Notes: a model not told the origin generated them from the letters alone. DNA of 64,000 bases from Vibrio sp. LaRot3 (GCF_027587025.1 NZ_JAPPTI010000014.1:1-64000), one strand, 5' to 3'. Numbered from the stretch's first letter, positions 18,200 to 27,982 are shown. A program made the numbers and translations.

Positions 18200-19183
18200 T
18201 TAATCACTAAGATTAAAGACTCTGTACAACGAGTAGCGATCTCTTTGTTTTGCAGTAATTTTAGGGTTGAAGTAAAACACCGTATCGTCGCTTAATCGCT
18301 TGATATACGGGTTAATCGATATGCGCTGCTGATTATACCAGCCTGTAAAATAGGAAAGATTTTCCTTTCTCCAGAGATCTTTGTGCCCATTCATTTTTAC
18401 AGCTGGTACATAAAGGAATTGCTCAACCCCAGCAACGTTAGCAAATTTTATCTGCTCTATTGGAAAACCAATCGGCAAGTAAGTCTTAGCAGCCATATAA
18501 TCGCCACCTTGCGGCACTAGCGGGATATAACCATTATTGTCGCGGATAAGCATAGGAATTCTGGCTGTGAGTGAGTAGCAAGGCGAATAGACAGCAGTAC
18601 AACTCTCATCTGAAGTACTGGTCACTTTAATTCTGTCCAAGAAATAAAAACCTTCTGAGCCCACTTTTTGATATTCTTCCTTCGCTTCACTTCCCATTGC
18701 CATTTTTATGGTATCTACAGCAATTCGGTTAACGTATTGTGCCTGAGTATCCAAGTCTTTATTGTTATCCACTTGAATAAGTGTGTAGAGATATTGTTCG
18801 CCTAAAAGGGAATCATAGCCAGATCGCGAACCTTGTTGAGCTAGTAATCCCATCACCGCATCAAATGAGGTGATACTTCCTAATCCAGCGGCGACAACTG
18901 TAGCCACAGAAGAAGTATTAGCCAGTTCTTTGTGTGAATTTGTATCGTAATAAAACTTGTCTAAGTTGTTGGCATTACGTCCAGGTTCTATCCATCTTAG
19001 TGGATAGTAGAACCGTGTAGCTTCGGAAAATTCTTCCACATTGAGCGCATAGTCATCCGCATATTTACCCTGAGATTCAATGGACTCATTGGGAGTGCTT
19101 GCGCATCCAGATATCGCTAAAGTGAGAGCTGAAATCATGACGTTTTTTTTCATAGCACTATTTTTTGATGAGTTACCTAACAT
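18200..19183 (-). CDS. Putative lipoprotein of unknown family
   Basis: 327 residues from ATG 19181-19183 (MLGNSSKNSAMKKNV), which has AGGGA 5 nt upstream. ATG 19153 (MKKNVMISALTLAISGC) would give a more usual signal peptide, so either is possible. The lipobox is AISGC. The mature protein contains a G/A-rich hydrophobic stretch (SSVATVVAAGLGSITSFD). The longer frame to 19306 lacks a start signal. Function unknown; it lies 114 bp upstream of the other lipoprotein gene on the same strand. Confidence 0.65.
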   Translation of the reverse strand: MLGNSSKNSAMKKNVMISALTLAISGCASTPNESIESQGKYADDYALNVEEFSEATRFYYPLRWIEPGRNANNLDKFYYDTNSHKELANTSSVATVVAAGLGSITSFDAVMGLLAQQGSRSGYDSLLGEQYLYTLIQVDNNKDLDTQAQYVNRIAVDTIKMAMGSEAKEEYQKVGSEGFYFLDRIKVTSTSDESCTAVYSPCYSLTARIPMLIRDNNGYIPLVPQGGDYMAAKTYLPIGFPIEQIKFANVAGVEQFLYVPAVKMNGHKDLWRKENLSYFTGWYNQQRISINPYIKRLSDDTVFYFNPKITAKQRDRYSLYRVFNLSD

Positions 19184-19286
19184 TAAATTCCCTATATTTA
19201 TCAATAAGTAAACTTTTTGGCGAATGGCGTTTTGAGAAGCTTGATACCGAATGAATGAAGTCAGACCAACCCCACAACTTTCATTT

Positions 19287-19586
19287 TTAAATGAACTGAA
19301 TTGCAACTATCATGACTATAAAAATTGCAGACAGTTTTATCGCAAAGACTATAGGTACCCTCTTATAGGTTTGATAAATTACCTCATAAAGTTCGTCCTG
19401 CTCTCTCTGCATGCTCTTTTCTTGAGACAATAAGACGCCATCACGTACCTTTTGAGCAATTCCTGGTTTCCACTGTTCGTACAGCTTTAGTCTTTCTGGA
19501 GAAGGAAATTCATCAACGTAATTTCTGCCCCTGATAGAAGCGAGAATCTGCTCTACGGTTCCGCTCTTTCTTAAAAACACCCTCAT
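19287..19586 (-). CDS. Small single-pass membrane protein
   Basis: 99 residues. A charged soluble N-terminal part of about 75 residues is followed by one hydrophobic C-terminal segment (about 77-97, VFAIKLSAIFIVMIVAIQF), giving a C-tail-anchor topology. The ATG overlaps the upstream gene's stop as ATGA, so translation is coupled. No recognised family. Confidence 0.6.
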   Translation of the reverse strand: MRVFLRKSGTVEQILASIRGRNYVDEFPSPERLKLYEQWKPGIAQKVRDGVLLSQEKSMQREQDELYEVIYQTYKRVPIVFAIKLSAIFIVMIVAIQFI

Positions 19587-20107
19587 TTGTCCCGTAAAAT
19601 GTTATCAGTCAAATTTGGCATCTTGGTCGCTTTTAACCTTAGAATCTGGGCGAGTAATTCACTCGTTACTCCTTTTCCAAATTCTGAACGTAAGTGACGT
19701 TCCGGATAGGGTTGTAATAGTTCATCAGATCCAATTTCGCCGCAGGCGTACCATTGGGCATTCAATCCATGTGCGTGGGCTATCATCCGACGCACAGGGT
19801 CGTTGTCGTCCATTTGCATCCTGAAGGGTAATTCTGTATCAGGCGCTAATTCATCAGCGGAAAACACACCATGTTCAATAAGGTATGAACGATCATAAAA
19901 AATCCCTAACGGGTAAAGTAGTAGCCCCGATTCTGACGCTGCATTTTTTAGCTTTGCGATAGCTTGAAAATCCGGCTCCACCATTTCTAACAGTGTCTTT
20001 GTGCGAGTATGGAACCATTCTTTATACTTAGTGTGCACACTTGCATTACGTTGAAAATACTCATTCGAATAAAGCAAACTAAGCGTATCAAAATATAAAA
20101 CCTTCAC
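19583..20107 (-). CDS. Hypothetical protein
   Basis: 174 residues if started at GTG 20105-20107 (MKVLYFDTLSLL), which has AGGTGG upstream; GTG 20116 would add three residues without a site. The opening KVLYFDTLSLLY superficially resembles the first strand of HAD-like phosphatases, but the DxD nucleophile pair is absent, so I assign no activity. No membrane segment. It overlaps the next gene by 4 bp. Confidence 0.6.
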   Translation of the reverse strand: MKVLYFDTLSLLYSNEYFQRNASVHTKYKEWFHTRTKTLLEMVEPDFQAIAKLKNAASESGLLLYPLGIFYDRSYLIEHGVFSADELAPDTELPFRMQMDDNDPVRRMIAHAHGLNAQWYACGEIGSDELLQPYPERHLRSEFGKGVTSELLAQILRLKATKMPNLTDNILRDK

Positions 20108-20126
20108 TGAAACCACCTAGTTCGTA

Positions 20127-20432
20127 TTAGGCATAGTTAAAATGGTGCTTCATGAAAAAGTCCAGATGACATCCTCTTTCTAACGCTCTTTCCTCAATTT
20201 GCTTCCATAAGAGTGGTAAATAGGCTTTCAGATCTTCCGCTTCCGATTGATGATATTCATCCTCACAGTCCCCTGCAGCAGCTTTTAGCCACTCTGAAGG
20301 TGTTAAAATAGTGAGCCCAAGATGAAAATATTCTGGAATGGCTGCCCGTATTGATTCTTCGCTACCGCTAGCAACATACATTGTGAGGCCTTCACCTGTT
20401 GCGTAATAATGGCTAACACCGATGTAGAACAT
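20127..20432 (-). CDS. Small hypothetical protein
   Basis: 101 residues, acidic and soluble, family unknown. The ATG has GAGG with about 7-nt spacing. It heads the minus-strand run 20432-17219 and lies 43 bp downstream of the helicase gene, so read-through from the helicase promoter is possible. Confidence 0.55.
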   Translation of the reverse strand: MFYIGVSHYYATGEGLTMYVASGSEESIRAAIPEYFHLGLTILTPSEWLKAAAGDCEDEYHQSEAEDLKAYLPLLWKQIEERALERGCHLDFFMKHHFNYA

Positions 20433-20475
20433 ATCAATACCTCGCTAACATATTGTCTAATATTAAAAATATTTA

Positions 20476-21858
20476 TTACTGAAATGCAGCAATTACACGC
20501 TCTCTGAAATTTCCTAAGTTCAATTGACCAGAAGAAGCTGAGTATGCAGTTATGATTGACGGTTTTTCCAAACGTTCTTTATCCCAACTAAGCTGTGTCT
20601 TCCCAATATCAGTTTTTTTCTTTTGTTGATCAGAGAAATAGGCTCGATCTAACGAAACAGAAGCTTGAGGTCTATCTTGCCAATTATCTGGTTTGATAAA
20701 TAAGCATGAGTCCGGAATATCTTGCTCGATCTGCTCAGCAAAACTCACTAGGCTTTCTTCAGCAAAAGTGTACAACCAAGCTTGCTGATTCGAGGATTCA
20801 TGCGTTCGCAAAATTCGTCCTAAAACTTGCCTGAAATAAAGTTCTGTCTTCACAAAACTTAAATGGCAACAGACTTGTAGACGTGGGATATCGGTTCCCT
20901 CACTAATCATTCCGACGCTGATAATCCACTGAGTCGTTCCGTTTCGATACCCATTGATTTTTTCTAGTGGATTTTCATGATAGTAAGTGACTATCTCTGT
21001 ACTTTGCTCATATGTCTCAGTCAAAACTTTCTGAATTTCGATTGCATGTCCTACTGATGAAGCAACAACCAAACCACCGGCATTAGGGTTATCCATACGT
21101 ATATCTGCTAGCTTTTTGCAACCAAGGCCAAGTACATAAGTCATTGCATCAATATTTTGCAAAATGCTTTGATACGGAGTTGCTGATTGCTTTAAAAGGT
21201 CAGGAATTGACGAAAATGACTTTGATTGTCCACTTTCTGAAATAGATAAGCGATCATTATCAATTAGTACAATTTTAGGTGAGCGACAGACCTTATCGAT
21301 AATCGCTTGCTTTAAACCGTATTGATAATCACAGTGGATACGACCTTCTGCGTCAGAATACTGTGCTAACGTAATTGGCAATAAATCTGAGCGCCAAGGA
21401 GTGCCAGATAGGGATAATGTAAACGCAGCAATCCCTTGAATTTGTCTCAAAATTTGCTCACCCCATACATTGGCATTTTCAATTTCATCACCTGAACAAT
21501 GGTGAATCTCATCAAATACAACCAATACGCGGTGCTTTTTAATTGTTTCCCAAAAGCTATCTCTAAGGTATTTCATACTCTGATATGTAAACGATGCACC
21601 TATTGAACCAAGTCCACCGGAAAAAGAGCATCCCAATCGCCATGAAAAGGTATTTTTGATACCATCAGCAATCGTTAATGATGGCGAAAAACAGAGGACC
21701 AGGTCAATTTTGTCTAAGTCATACAGCCTTTTGGCAATTTCGGCAGCGGCCACCGTTTTTCCAGCCCCTGGAGTCGCCTGAACCTGAAAATGTGAATGTC
21801 CAGCTAGATACTTTTCTAAAGCCGATCCAACACACTCCTCTTGCCATAGTCTTAACAT
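20476..21858 (-). CDS. SF2 DEAD/DEAH-box helicase
   Basis: 460 residues from ATG 21856-21858 (MLRLWQEECV), with GGGGAAG just upstream; the longer frame to 21873 starts without a site. Motif I QATPGAGKTVAAAEIA (about 28-43), motif II VVFDEIHHCSGDEI, and motif VI FRQVLGRILRTHES are intact. It resembles type III restriction-like or phage UvsW-like helicases without an attached nuclease. The start overlaps the upstream gene's stop (ATGTTAA), so the two are translationally coupled. It is probably part of a small defence module. Confidence 0.85.
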   Translation of the reverse strand: MLRLWQEECVGSALEKYLAGHSHFQVQATPGAGKTVAAAEIAKRLYDLDKIDLVLCFSPSLTIADGIKNTFSWRLGCSFSGGLGSIGASFTYQSMKYLRDSFWETIKKHRVLVVFDEIHHCSGDEIENANVWGEQILRQIQGIAAFTLSLSGTPWRSDLLPITLAQYSDAEGRIHCDYQYGLKQAIIDKVCRSPKIVLIDNDRLSISESGQSKSFSSIPDLLKQSATPYQSILQNIDAMTYVLGLGCKKLADIRMDNPNAGGLVVASSVGHAIEIQKVLTETYEQSTEIVTYYHENPLEKINGYRNGTTQWIISVGMISEGTDIPRLQVCCHLSFVKTELYFRQVLGRILRTHESSNQQAWLYTFAEESLVSFAEQIEQDIPDSCLFIKPDNWQDRPQASVSLDRAYFSDQQKKKTDIGKTQLSWDKERLEKPSIITAYSASSGQLNLGNFRERVIAAFQ

Positions 21859-22394
21859 TTTACTTCCCCACAATTACTAAGCTTTAGGGCGTGATTAAGA
21901 ACATTTATTTTGGCTAGATATCTAACAGAGCGTTCTCTAGTTTCTTCGGATAGTTTTAACAATGATGATTTCTGTAAAGGTAACCTTTCAGACAATAGTT
22001 GAAATTCTTCGATCTCAGCTAAAGCTATCGCAAGTTCAGCTTCATACTTTCGTCGTTCCAAAGTCAGCTCATCAAGGGTAAGTGCTTCGTCCGAATTTTT
22101 TACGACTGTTTTTAGCTTTTGTTGCTTACGCTTTTTCGGTTTGAATACAGTTTCTTTAAACTGCTCTGATTTGTGGTATGTCCTTGTCCGCCCTTGGCCA
22201 TTAGTCCAAAGTAGCCCTTTCTTTTCTAAAGGCAATAACTGACGATAAAGAAATTTACGCGCTTCCGTTATATCCTCAAATTCTCCCGTAATCGTTAGTA
22301 GTTCGTCCCTTAAGGCAGGAACCGTTAATCCATCAAGTCCTTTCTCGATGAATAAGGTAAAAATATATTCATTAATCGCTGTTTTCTTCGTCAT
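21852..22394 (-). CDS. Winged-helix/coiled-coil partner of the helicase
   Basis: 180 residues. The N-terminal half (about 5-75) looks like a winged helix: ALRDELLTITGEF, FLYRQLLPLEKKGLLWTN. A basic linker (KPKKRKQQKLK) and a long charged helical C-terminal half (about 110-170) follow. No known family comes to mind. It is the first gene of the helicase operon, directly downstream of a C-box-like operator, and overlaps the helicase start. It may bind DNA and recruit the helicase. Confidence 0.65.
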   Translation of the reverse strand: MTKKTAINEYIFTLFIEKGLDGLTVPALRDELLTITGEFEDITEARKFLYRQLLPLEKKGLLWTNGQGRTRTYHKSEQFKETVFKPKKRKQQKLKTVVKNSDEALTLDELTLERRKYEAELAIALAEIEEFQLLSERLPLQKSSLLKLSEETRERSVRYLAKINVLNHALKLSNCGEVKC

Positions 22395-22418
22395 AAGAGC
22401 TCAACTACGAACCAAAAT

Positions 22419-22449
22419 GCGGATTATAGTCCGTGGCTATAAAATCCGC
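22419..22449. promoter_or_regulatory. C-box-like operator in the divergent promoter
   Basis: An inverted repeat: outer arms GCGGAT (22419-22424) and ATCCGC (22444-22449), and within them TTATAGTCCGTGGCTATAA (22424-22442). TATAGTCCGTG is, as I remember it, the core of operators bound by restriction-modification controller proteins such as C.Esp1396I. On the minus strand a TATAAT -10 (22423-22428) lies inside it without a good -35, as expected for an activator-dependent promoter of the helicase operon. On the plus strand it precedes the Xre gene. Confidence 0.65.
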
Positions 22450-22486
22450 AATGAAGGATATTCTTTCATTTTGAGTACCATTAAAA

Positions 22487-22693
22487 ATGAAAGACTTAGC
22501 GAAACGGTTTGGGGATAACTTACGTAAAGAGCGTAAGCTTAAAGGTATATCTCAGGATAAATTGGCTATTTCAGCAGACATCGACCGAAGCTATGTCGGT
22601 CGAATCGAAAGAGGAGAGGTCAATATCACACTGGAAAAAGCATACCAGTTGGCAAGTATTCTTGGTTGTGATGTGCGTGATTTGCTGCCATAA
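22487..22693 (+). CDS. Xre-family regulator resembling restriction-modification controller (C) protein
   Basis: 68 residues, all one helix-turn-helix domain. LRKERKLKGISQDKLAISADIDRS, then YVGRIERGEVNITLEKAYQLASIL, matches Xre/Cro and in particular small C proteins (about 70-80 residues). It is divergent from the helicase operon with the C-box-like operator between them, so it probably regulates itself and that operon. No restriction enzyme of classic type adjoins it. Family is clear; controller behaviour is inferred. Confidence 0.85.
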   Translation: MKDLAKRFGDNLRKERKLKGISQDKLAISADIDRSYVGRIERGEVNITLEKAYQLASILGCDVRDLLP

Positions 22694-22775
22694 GGTAAAC
22701 CCTAACTATAAGATTTATAAACACCTAAGGAAGTAAAATATTATTGGAGAAATCGAGAGATAATGGTTTGCAAAA

Positions 22776-23321
22776 CTAATCTAGTTTTTCACGCTTTTTA
22801 AAGTCTAAAATGTTACTGTTCATTCCCATATCTTGAACATCAATCATCAACTCAACATGTTTTTTTTCATCAGGAATCTGCCCCCACATGGCAACATTCA
22901 TTTGATGCATTCTTACTGCTTGCTCTTTTATACGCTCTTTATAGCTCTCTAACTTTGAGTTTTTCGACGTTAATTCTGCCTTGAGCATTTTTATTTCAGC
23001 CTTAGCTTTATCTAGATCATTTTTAGCTTTAATGTATAAAGGATGCCTACGGATGGCTTCATCAGACACATCTTTTACAGGACCATATTTACGAGCAGCT
23101 TCAGCGCTCAGAATATCTTCCTTTAGTTTTGGATAACGTTCAGGTTTAACTACACCATTCGATAATCCAGCTTCCTTCTCGACACTTGAAACAGTAATTT
23201 TCAACTTATTGGCTTTAAGCTTCTGTTTTAACTCCCTTTGGGTTGGCCTTTTGGCAACAAGGCGTGCTAATGCGTCTCTTAACAGCCTCTCGGTCGGGCT
23301 TAATTCAGTTTCATCTGTCAT
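22776..23321 (-). CDS. Small coiled-coil recombination accessory protein (SE fourth gene / TnpC-like)
   Basis: 181 residues. The N-terminal part (about 10-75) looks like a helix-turn-helix domain (TQRELKQKLKANKLKITVSS). Residues about 100-145 form a coiled coil (DLDKAKAEIKMLKAELTSKN). It lies 3 bp after the big recombinase gene and closes the four-gene recombination operon, where Tn554 has tnpC. The SE literature, as I remember it, describes a small auxiliary protein at this position. Assignment rests on context and shape. Confidence 0.65.
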   Translation of the reverse strand: MTDETELSPTERLLRDALARLVAKRPTQRELKQKLKANKLKITVSSVEKEAGLSNGVVKPERYPKLKEDILSAEAARKYGPVKDVSDEAIRRHPLYIKAKNDLDKAKAEIKMLKAELTSKNSKLESYKERIKEQAVRMHQMNVAMWGQIPDEKKHVELMIDVQDMGMNSNILDFKKREKLD

Positions 23322-23324
23322 ATC

Positions 23325-25502
23325 TTACGCCACCGTTTTTGTTGGTATAACCAAACTCAACACATCTTCTTCAAATTCGTACTTATCATGCTCGAACGCT
23401 AAATCATCCATTATTTCTTCAGCAGCTTTTACTTGCATATAGTATTTGGTTGCAGCGCTTGAATTTAACTCATTGTTTTCTTTTAAAAAATCAATATTTC
23501 TCATCGCATCCATACGGGACACTTCAGCGTAAACAGCATTTTCAATAAAGTCATATTCACAGTCAACACACTCAGTTAAATCAATATTGATACGCATTGA
23601 GCATTGAGTGTTAGTACAATACATACCAGGAGCCACAGCATGTAAATGAGCCTTACCGTTGGTCAACAGATCTATCCAGTATTCCTTTGACAGCTTACGT
23701 TTATTTACTCCATCTTCAAAATAGCTTTCACCTTCACGACTTATTGCTTGACCTTTACCCCCTGCAATACGTTCACGGTTTGCCATTTTTTGATATATAC
23801 GAGCGAAGATCTCAGCCTGTTGCGTGATCCGCTCTTTTTGAATTTCGCTGTAAATTTTTTCAAATGAAAAGGCGTTGCGAGCATACCAGCGTGTCATCGC
23901 CATCGACCAATGCGACAACTGTTGCTTCAAAGCAGGGAAAGAACACAACTCATAGCCAATTAGGTAATATGCAAGTGAACGTCGCAACTGATGACACGTA
24001 AAGTGAAATTTGTCACCCAGTTTAAAAGATGTCTGGGTTGGATCTGATGTTTGTAAATAGCCCATATCATCTAATGTCAGAATAGAATCAACGTTGTTTT
24101 TATTAAAATTATTTACGACACCTTTACCCAACGCAGACTTTCCTACAGACTTGAAATAGGTAACCTTTTGCAAGTTTGCGAACATTCGATGACTGTCATT
24201 CTCTGTAAACCTGTTTCGATAAGGTGTATGAATGGCATTTAACACATGAAAGGCTTTCCAACCAGTTTCAGTGGTAACAAAAACATCATTTTTGGTTTGA
24301 CTGTTGAGTGTAATTTTTGATTGGCGTGTTGTTAGAAAGTAAATTTGTTCCTTGCCTGTATCTGACTCATCGCCATCTTTATCAAACTTCTTTTCCTGCG
24401 CTCCATATACAGGACTAATTCGATACAACTCATCTATCCTCATCCCTGATAACGCCAGACATAACCACGAGGCCTTTGCACTAAGGCTAACTAAATACCG
24501 TCTAAATTCACCCCAGTCATAGAAAGTGTCACCGATGTACACATTAAAACGGTGAAATTGTGAATCTTTTAAGAGAATACGAGTTTTAAGAGAGGTGAAT
24601 ATTTCCATCCATCGCGGATTTTTGCCTTTATCGACTAAAGCAACTCCCTCGCTTTCTAATGCTTGAGTGAATCGCGACCAGTTTTTCTCATAACCCTTTA
24701 TAGGTTTATATATCTCTCCATTTCTTATATCTAAAAGCCTCCTTTTTTCTTCATATTTATAAAAAGAAAGCATCTGCTCAACCGCTTGTTCGATTTCATC
24801 TCTTAACCCATAGGCTTTTGCAATCCCTTCGCTGTACTCCGTTAATGCCGCAAAATATATCCGCGGAGGGATAACCAATGTTCCTTCAGTGTCATCAGGT
24901 CTTGCGTTAAACATTTTATGCGTTAGGCGATTAAAATTAACCGTAAATGGCAGTAAACCTTTTAAAGCGGGAAGATAGTTTAACCCAGTAAACACTTTGG
25001 AGTTAGACATGTCAAAAAATCCATCTTCGACCAAAATTTCTAGATGCTCTTGGTTTAACTCTTCAAAAGAAGTAATACCACGCTTAAACAGTTTAACAAT
25101 ATAATTTCGCAAAAGACCTATCTTGCTTGAGAGAGAACCTAACTCAATATGTTGACCTGAAAACCACATATTCGCTACTGCGATACACTTCACTTGATTA
25201 ACTAAATGACGTTCGTTTTGACGAAGTACAATGACATTCTCGCCTTGTTCTAACTCTATATTAAAATAAATATTTGACTTATTTTTTCCTTTATAAGCAG
25301 ACTGTGCAAACATCCAAGCATCTTCCCCAAACAAGATTGTCTTTCTCTCATCTTGATAGACAACCATTTTGTCCAACTCTTCCCAATTACCTCGCAGTAG
25401 CGCTGGGAAAAGCACTTGCTGCAAATAATCTTTTTGACCACCAATGGAGCGCATGGCATCTAAAGTTAATTCTAAATCTTGCGAATTTTCAAAAGACAAC
25501 AT
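23325..25502 (-). CDS. intB: Large tyrosine recombinase (IntB of SE type)
   Basis: 725 residues, much longer than Xer-type integrases. The catalytic domain is in the second half: Arg in ALSGMRIDEL, HQLRRSLAY, and HWSMAMTRWYAR with histidine and a likely tyrosine nucleophile. A cysteine set (MYCTNTQCSMRI, ECVDCEYDF) near the C-terminus suggests a zinc-binding tail. Start ATG with AAGGA upstream; 11 bp after the previous gene. The symbol follows the SE naming and is tentative. Confidence 0.8.
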   Translation of the reverse strand: MLSFENSQDLELTLDAMRSIGGQKDYLQQVLFPALLRGNWEELDKMVVYQDERKTILFGEDAWMFAQSAYKGKNKSNIYFNIELEQGENVIVLRQNERHLVNQVKCIAVANMWFSGQHIELGSLSSKIGLLRNYIVKLFKRGITSFEELNQEHLEILVEDGFFDMSNSKVFTGLNYLPALKGLLPFTVNFNRLTHKMFNARPDDTEGTLVIPPRIYFAALTEYSEGIAKAYGLRDEIEQAVEQMLSFYKYEEKRRLLDIRNGEIYKPIKGYEKNWSRFTQALESEGVALVDKGKNPRWMEIFTSLKTRILLKDSQFHRFNVYIGDTFYDWGEFRRYLVSLSAKASWLCLALSGMRIDELYRISPVYGAQEKKFDKDGDESDTGKEQIYFLTTRQSKITLNSQTKNDVFVTTETGWKAFHVLNAIHTPYRNRFTENDSHRMFANLQKVTYFKSVGKSALGKGVVNNFNKNNVDSILTLDDMGYLQTSDPTQTSFKLGDKFHFTCHQLRRSLAYYLIGYELCSFPALKQQLSHWSMAMTRWYARNAFSFEKIYSEIQKERITQQAEIFARIYQKMANRERIAGGKGQAISREGESYFEDGVNKRKLSKEYWIDLLTNGKAHLHAVAPGMYCTNTQCSMRINIDLTECVDCEYDFIENAVYAEVSRMDAMRNIDFLKENNELNSSAATKYYMQVKAAEEIMDDLAFEHDKYEFEEDVLSLVIPTKTVA

Positions 25503-25513
25503 AAGTATGATCC

Positions 25514-27982
25514 TTATAGGTATTGGGTAACAGAAGATAATGAGTTAAAAAGTAAATAACGCCCTTTTTCTTCTAGCAAATATTCAGCTTGTTCAATTGT
25601 TTCTAATGGTACGTCATCAAGATGGGCTTGAAAGCGTTCTATCTTCGATTGGATGATGGACGCTCGTTCTGGATATTGATCAATACCTTCACTTAGCGCA
25701 TCGAGAAAACTCAGCAATTTATAAATAGCGTAGGGATCATCAACAAGCTTGGCGCTTTTGCAAAAGGGGCAAAGATCGTATTGATAACAGGTGATATCCT
25801 GCCCTTCTTCAATAATCCCCTTTTCTTCTGCAAATTTACGCGCCGCATAATGCCAATCTTTTTCTGAACTCAGATCAATTTGACCGTCACAATCAACACC
25901 GTTAGGGTTAGTGGGTCGGTTGCGTTTTTTCCAAATTTCGTATTCTAAGACAGGAATTTTTAGCTCTTTCTCAACTGTTTCTATAGCTTCATTGCGTGTC
26001 TTTCCCGCAGCGATGTGACTTAGCACCATCATTCCTTGCGATGTTTGCTTACTATTTGAAACAGGATGCCCATTTCGGTATCGCCTATCAGCCGTTTCAA
26101 TGCTGTGCTGCAAAATCTTTTGAGCAGTCAACCCACGCTCTTCTGGTTTGTATTCCAAGTCAGAGTGAGTAACTCGAATTCGACTTGAATTTATATTTAA
26201 AAAGTAGTCTCCATGATCTATACCGCACAAATTCAACAAATATGAGCTTATAGGCACCTTTCCTTCGGACCACTGGTAAGTATGATTTTGCTTCCCCAAA
26301 GGCAGTAGAAAAGGAGGTTTGGTTCCACCACTACGCCGATTACTCAGACCAACTCGCGTTATACCAGGTATCGGGTTTCTCGTTGCTGCATAGCGCTCAA
26401 CTAATTGAAGGAAACGGCGGTATTTAGAATCAACTGTAAAATCGCCTTTTGAGCCATCAAGATATTTAAAAGAAATCGTGATATTTCCATCTGTATCTTT
26501 ATCTGAATAGCTGAGTGGCATCAGTACGTTTCGAAGTGAAACATCCGTCATACATGAGATGGCAGCGTAAGCTATGGGAATTGCTCTTTGTGTTACAACT
26601 TTTTTACCTAGTTCGATGACCTGCCTGTCCATTACCCATGAGTTATCTTCTCTCTGAACCCAGTTAAAAGTGGTCATCTTTTGATTTTCAACAATATCGG
26701 TATAGGTTTTAACTAAGTGAGCGACTAGCTCACCTCTGTCACTAGAAAGTAAATTTAAATTCCTTGATAACGCCGATAGAGCCTGCCCCATCTCCACCTT
26801 AGCTTTTTCTCCTTGGCTATTGAGAAGATATATTAAGGTATCAAACGGGTCATCACTGTACGTTTTTGAGAGTAATTCAAAGGTCTGGAGAAATGTGATG
26901 CCGTCGGCTTTCCCGACACTGTCTCGTTTATTAATATTAGCAACAATAAACCCAGCACTTTTTTCACTAGCTTCGGGATGCAAGTTTTCTTCTGAACCTG
27001 AAAACAACGCCTTTACGTCTTTTGCTGCACGACCTTTATATGCGCGAACTTGAGCTGTTTTCGATGTGCGATTTTCTGCCTTCGATACTACTACTTTAAT
27101 AGGATGACGAACCTCTTTGATCGGAGTGTCATTAAATGCGGTGTAGTAGGCAAATAAGGTGTAAGCTGCGGCCATACATTGATTAAAAGGACTCCCAGCT
27201 CCATCTTTTACATCACCGCCCCCCAACTCAATTGTAATGTCACGACCATTTACCCTATCTACGACAATACCTTCTAAGCATCGAGGGGGAAGTACTTCAG
27301 GGTTCTCCTCTTTTAGAGCAATAAGTTGAGTTGCCAAAGAAAAAAAGAAAAGTTGAGTGCGTCGAACTAATCCATACCACTCACTTGATATATAAGGTTG
27401 TGTTGATGGTTCATCCTTCATAGTAGAAAAAGGTTTAAGCGTGGCTTGCCACTCAGATATATCAACACCAAGCACCGAAAGAAGATTATCGAGGAACATC
27501 TTTCTCCTACAAGCAGTGGATTCCAATATGCCAGCTTCTTCACCATCATAGTATTGAAAGCTATATTTTTTCTGCTCACACCCCTCATGAACTAAACGCC
27601 ACAATTCACCAGCGTTCCCAACATAAGAAAGGTATCCAGCCTGACAAAAAGGGGAGTTCTTTTTAAAGTCACAAAAAACAAGGTACTGCTTTAAAATGGA
27701 TAACCTAGCAAATATAGAACCTTCACTACTGTTATTTTTTTTCTCTTGATCAACCCAGAACCTTAGCTTTTGCATTATTTTCAAGCGAGATGGTTTTACT
27801 AATGGCCTTTGGGGATCGCACTGCTCATGACACCAATCAAGAAGACTGAATTGATAACCATACGCATTCTCTTTTCGATACAGTTTAAAACTCAAATCTA
27901 ATGAAGTAACGTTATCTTTCGCTTTTGGTTGAGTAATGAGTTTATTTTTATTTCTAGATGCTGCTAATCGACTTTTTGCCAT
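25514..27982 (-). CDS. tfp: Large tyrosine-recombinase-fold protein with degenerate active site (Tfp-like)
   Basis: 822 residues. Its size and place between the two complete recombinases match the Tfp gene of SEs. The C-terminal half has a recombinase-like layout (TDVSLRNVLMPLSY; HSIETADRRYRNGHP), but I cannot identify a full R-H-R-H-Y set. A cysteine cluster, CYQYDLCPFCKSAK, near residue 745 may bind zinc. The ATG lies 4 bp after the intA stop, with GAGGTG inside the end of intA. Probably an architectural or accessory subunit. Confidence 0.7.
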   Translation of the reverse strand: MAKSRLAASRNKNKLITQPKAKDNVTSLDLSFKLYRKENAYGYQFSLLDWCHEQCDPQRPLVKPSRLKIMQKLRFWVDQEKKNNSSEGSIFARLSILKQYLVFCDFKKNSPFCQAGYLSYVGNAGELWRLVHEGCEQKKYSFQYYDGEEAGILESTACRRKMFLDNLLSVLGVDISEWQATLKPFSTMKDEPSTQPYISSEWYGLVRRTQLFFFSLATQLIALKEENPEVLPPRCLEGIVVDRVNGRDITIELGGGDVKDGAGSPFNQCMAAAYTLFAYYTAFNDTPIKEVRHPIKVVVSKAENRTSKTAQVRAYKGRAAKDVKALFSGSEENLHPEASEKSAGFIVANINKRDSVGKADGITFLQTFELLSKTYSDDPFDTLIYLLNSQGEKAKVEMGQALSALSRNLNLLSSDRGELVAHLVKTYTDIVENQKMTTFNWVQREDNSWVMDRQVIELGKKVVTQRAIPIAYAAISCMTDVSLRNVLMPLSYSDKDTDGNITISFKYLDGSKGDFTVDSKYRRFLQLVERYAATRNPIPGITRVGLSNRRSGGTKPPFLLPLGKQNHTYQWSEGKVPISSYLLNLCGIDHGDYFLNINSSRIRVTHSDLEYKPEERGLTAQKILQHSIETADRRYRNGHPVSNSKQTSQGMMVLSHIAAGKTRNEAIETVEKELKIPVLEYEIWKKRNRPTNPNGVDCDGQIDLSSEKDWHYAARKFAEEKGIIEEGQDITCYQYDLCPFCKSAKLVDDPYAIYKLLSFLDALSEGIDQYPERASIIQSKIERFQAHLDDVPLETIEQAEYLLEEKGRYLLFNSLSSVTQYL

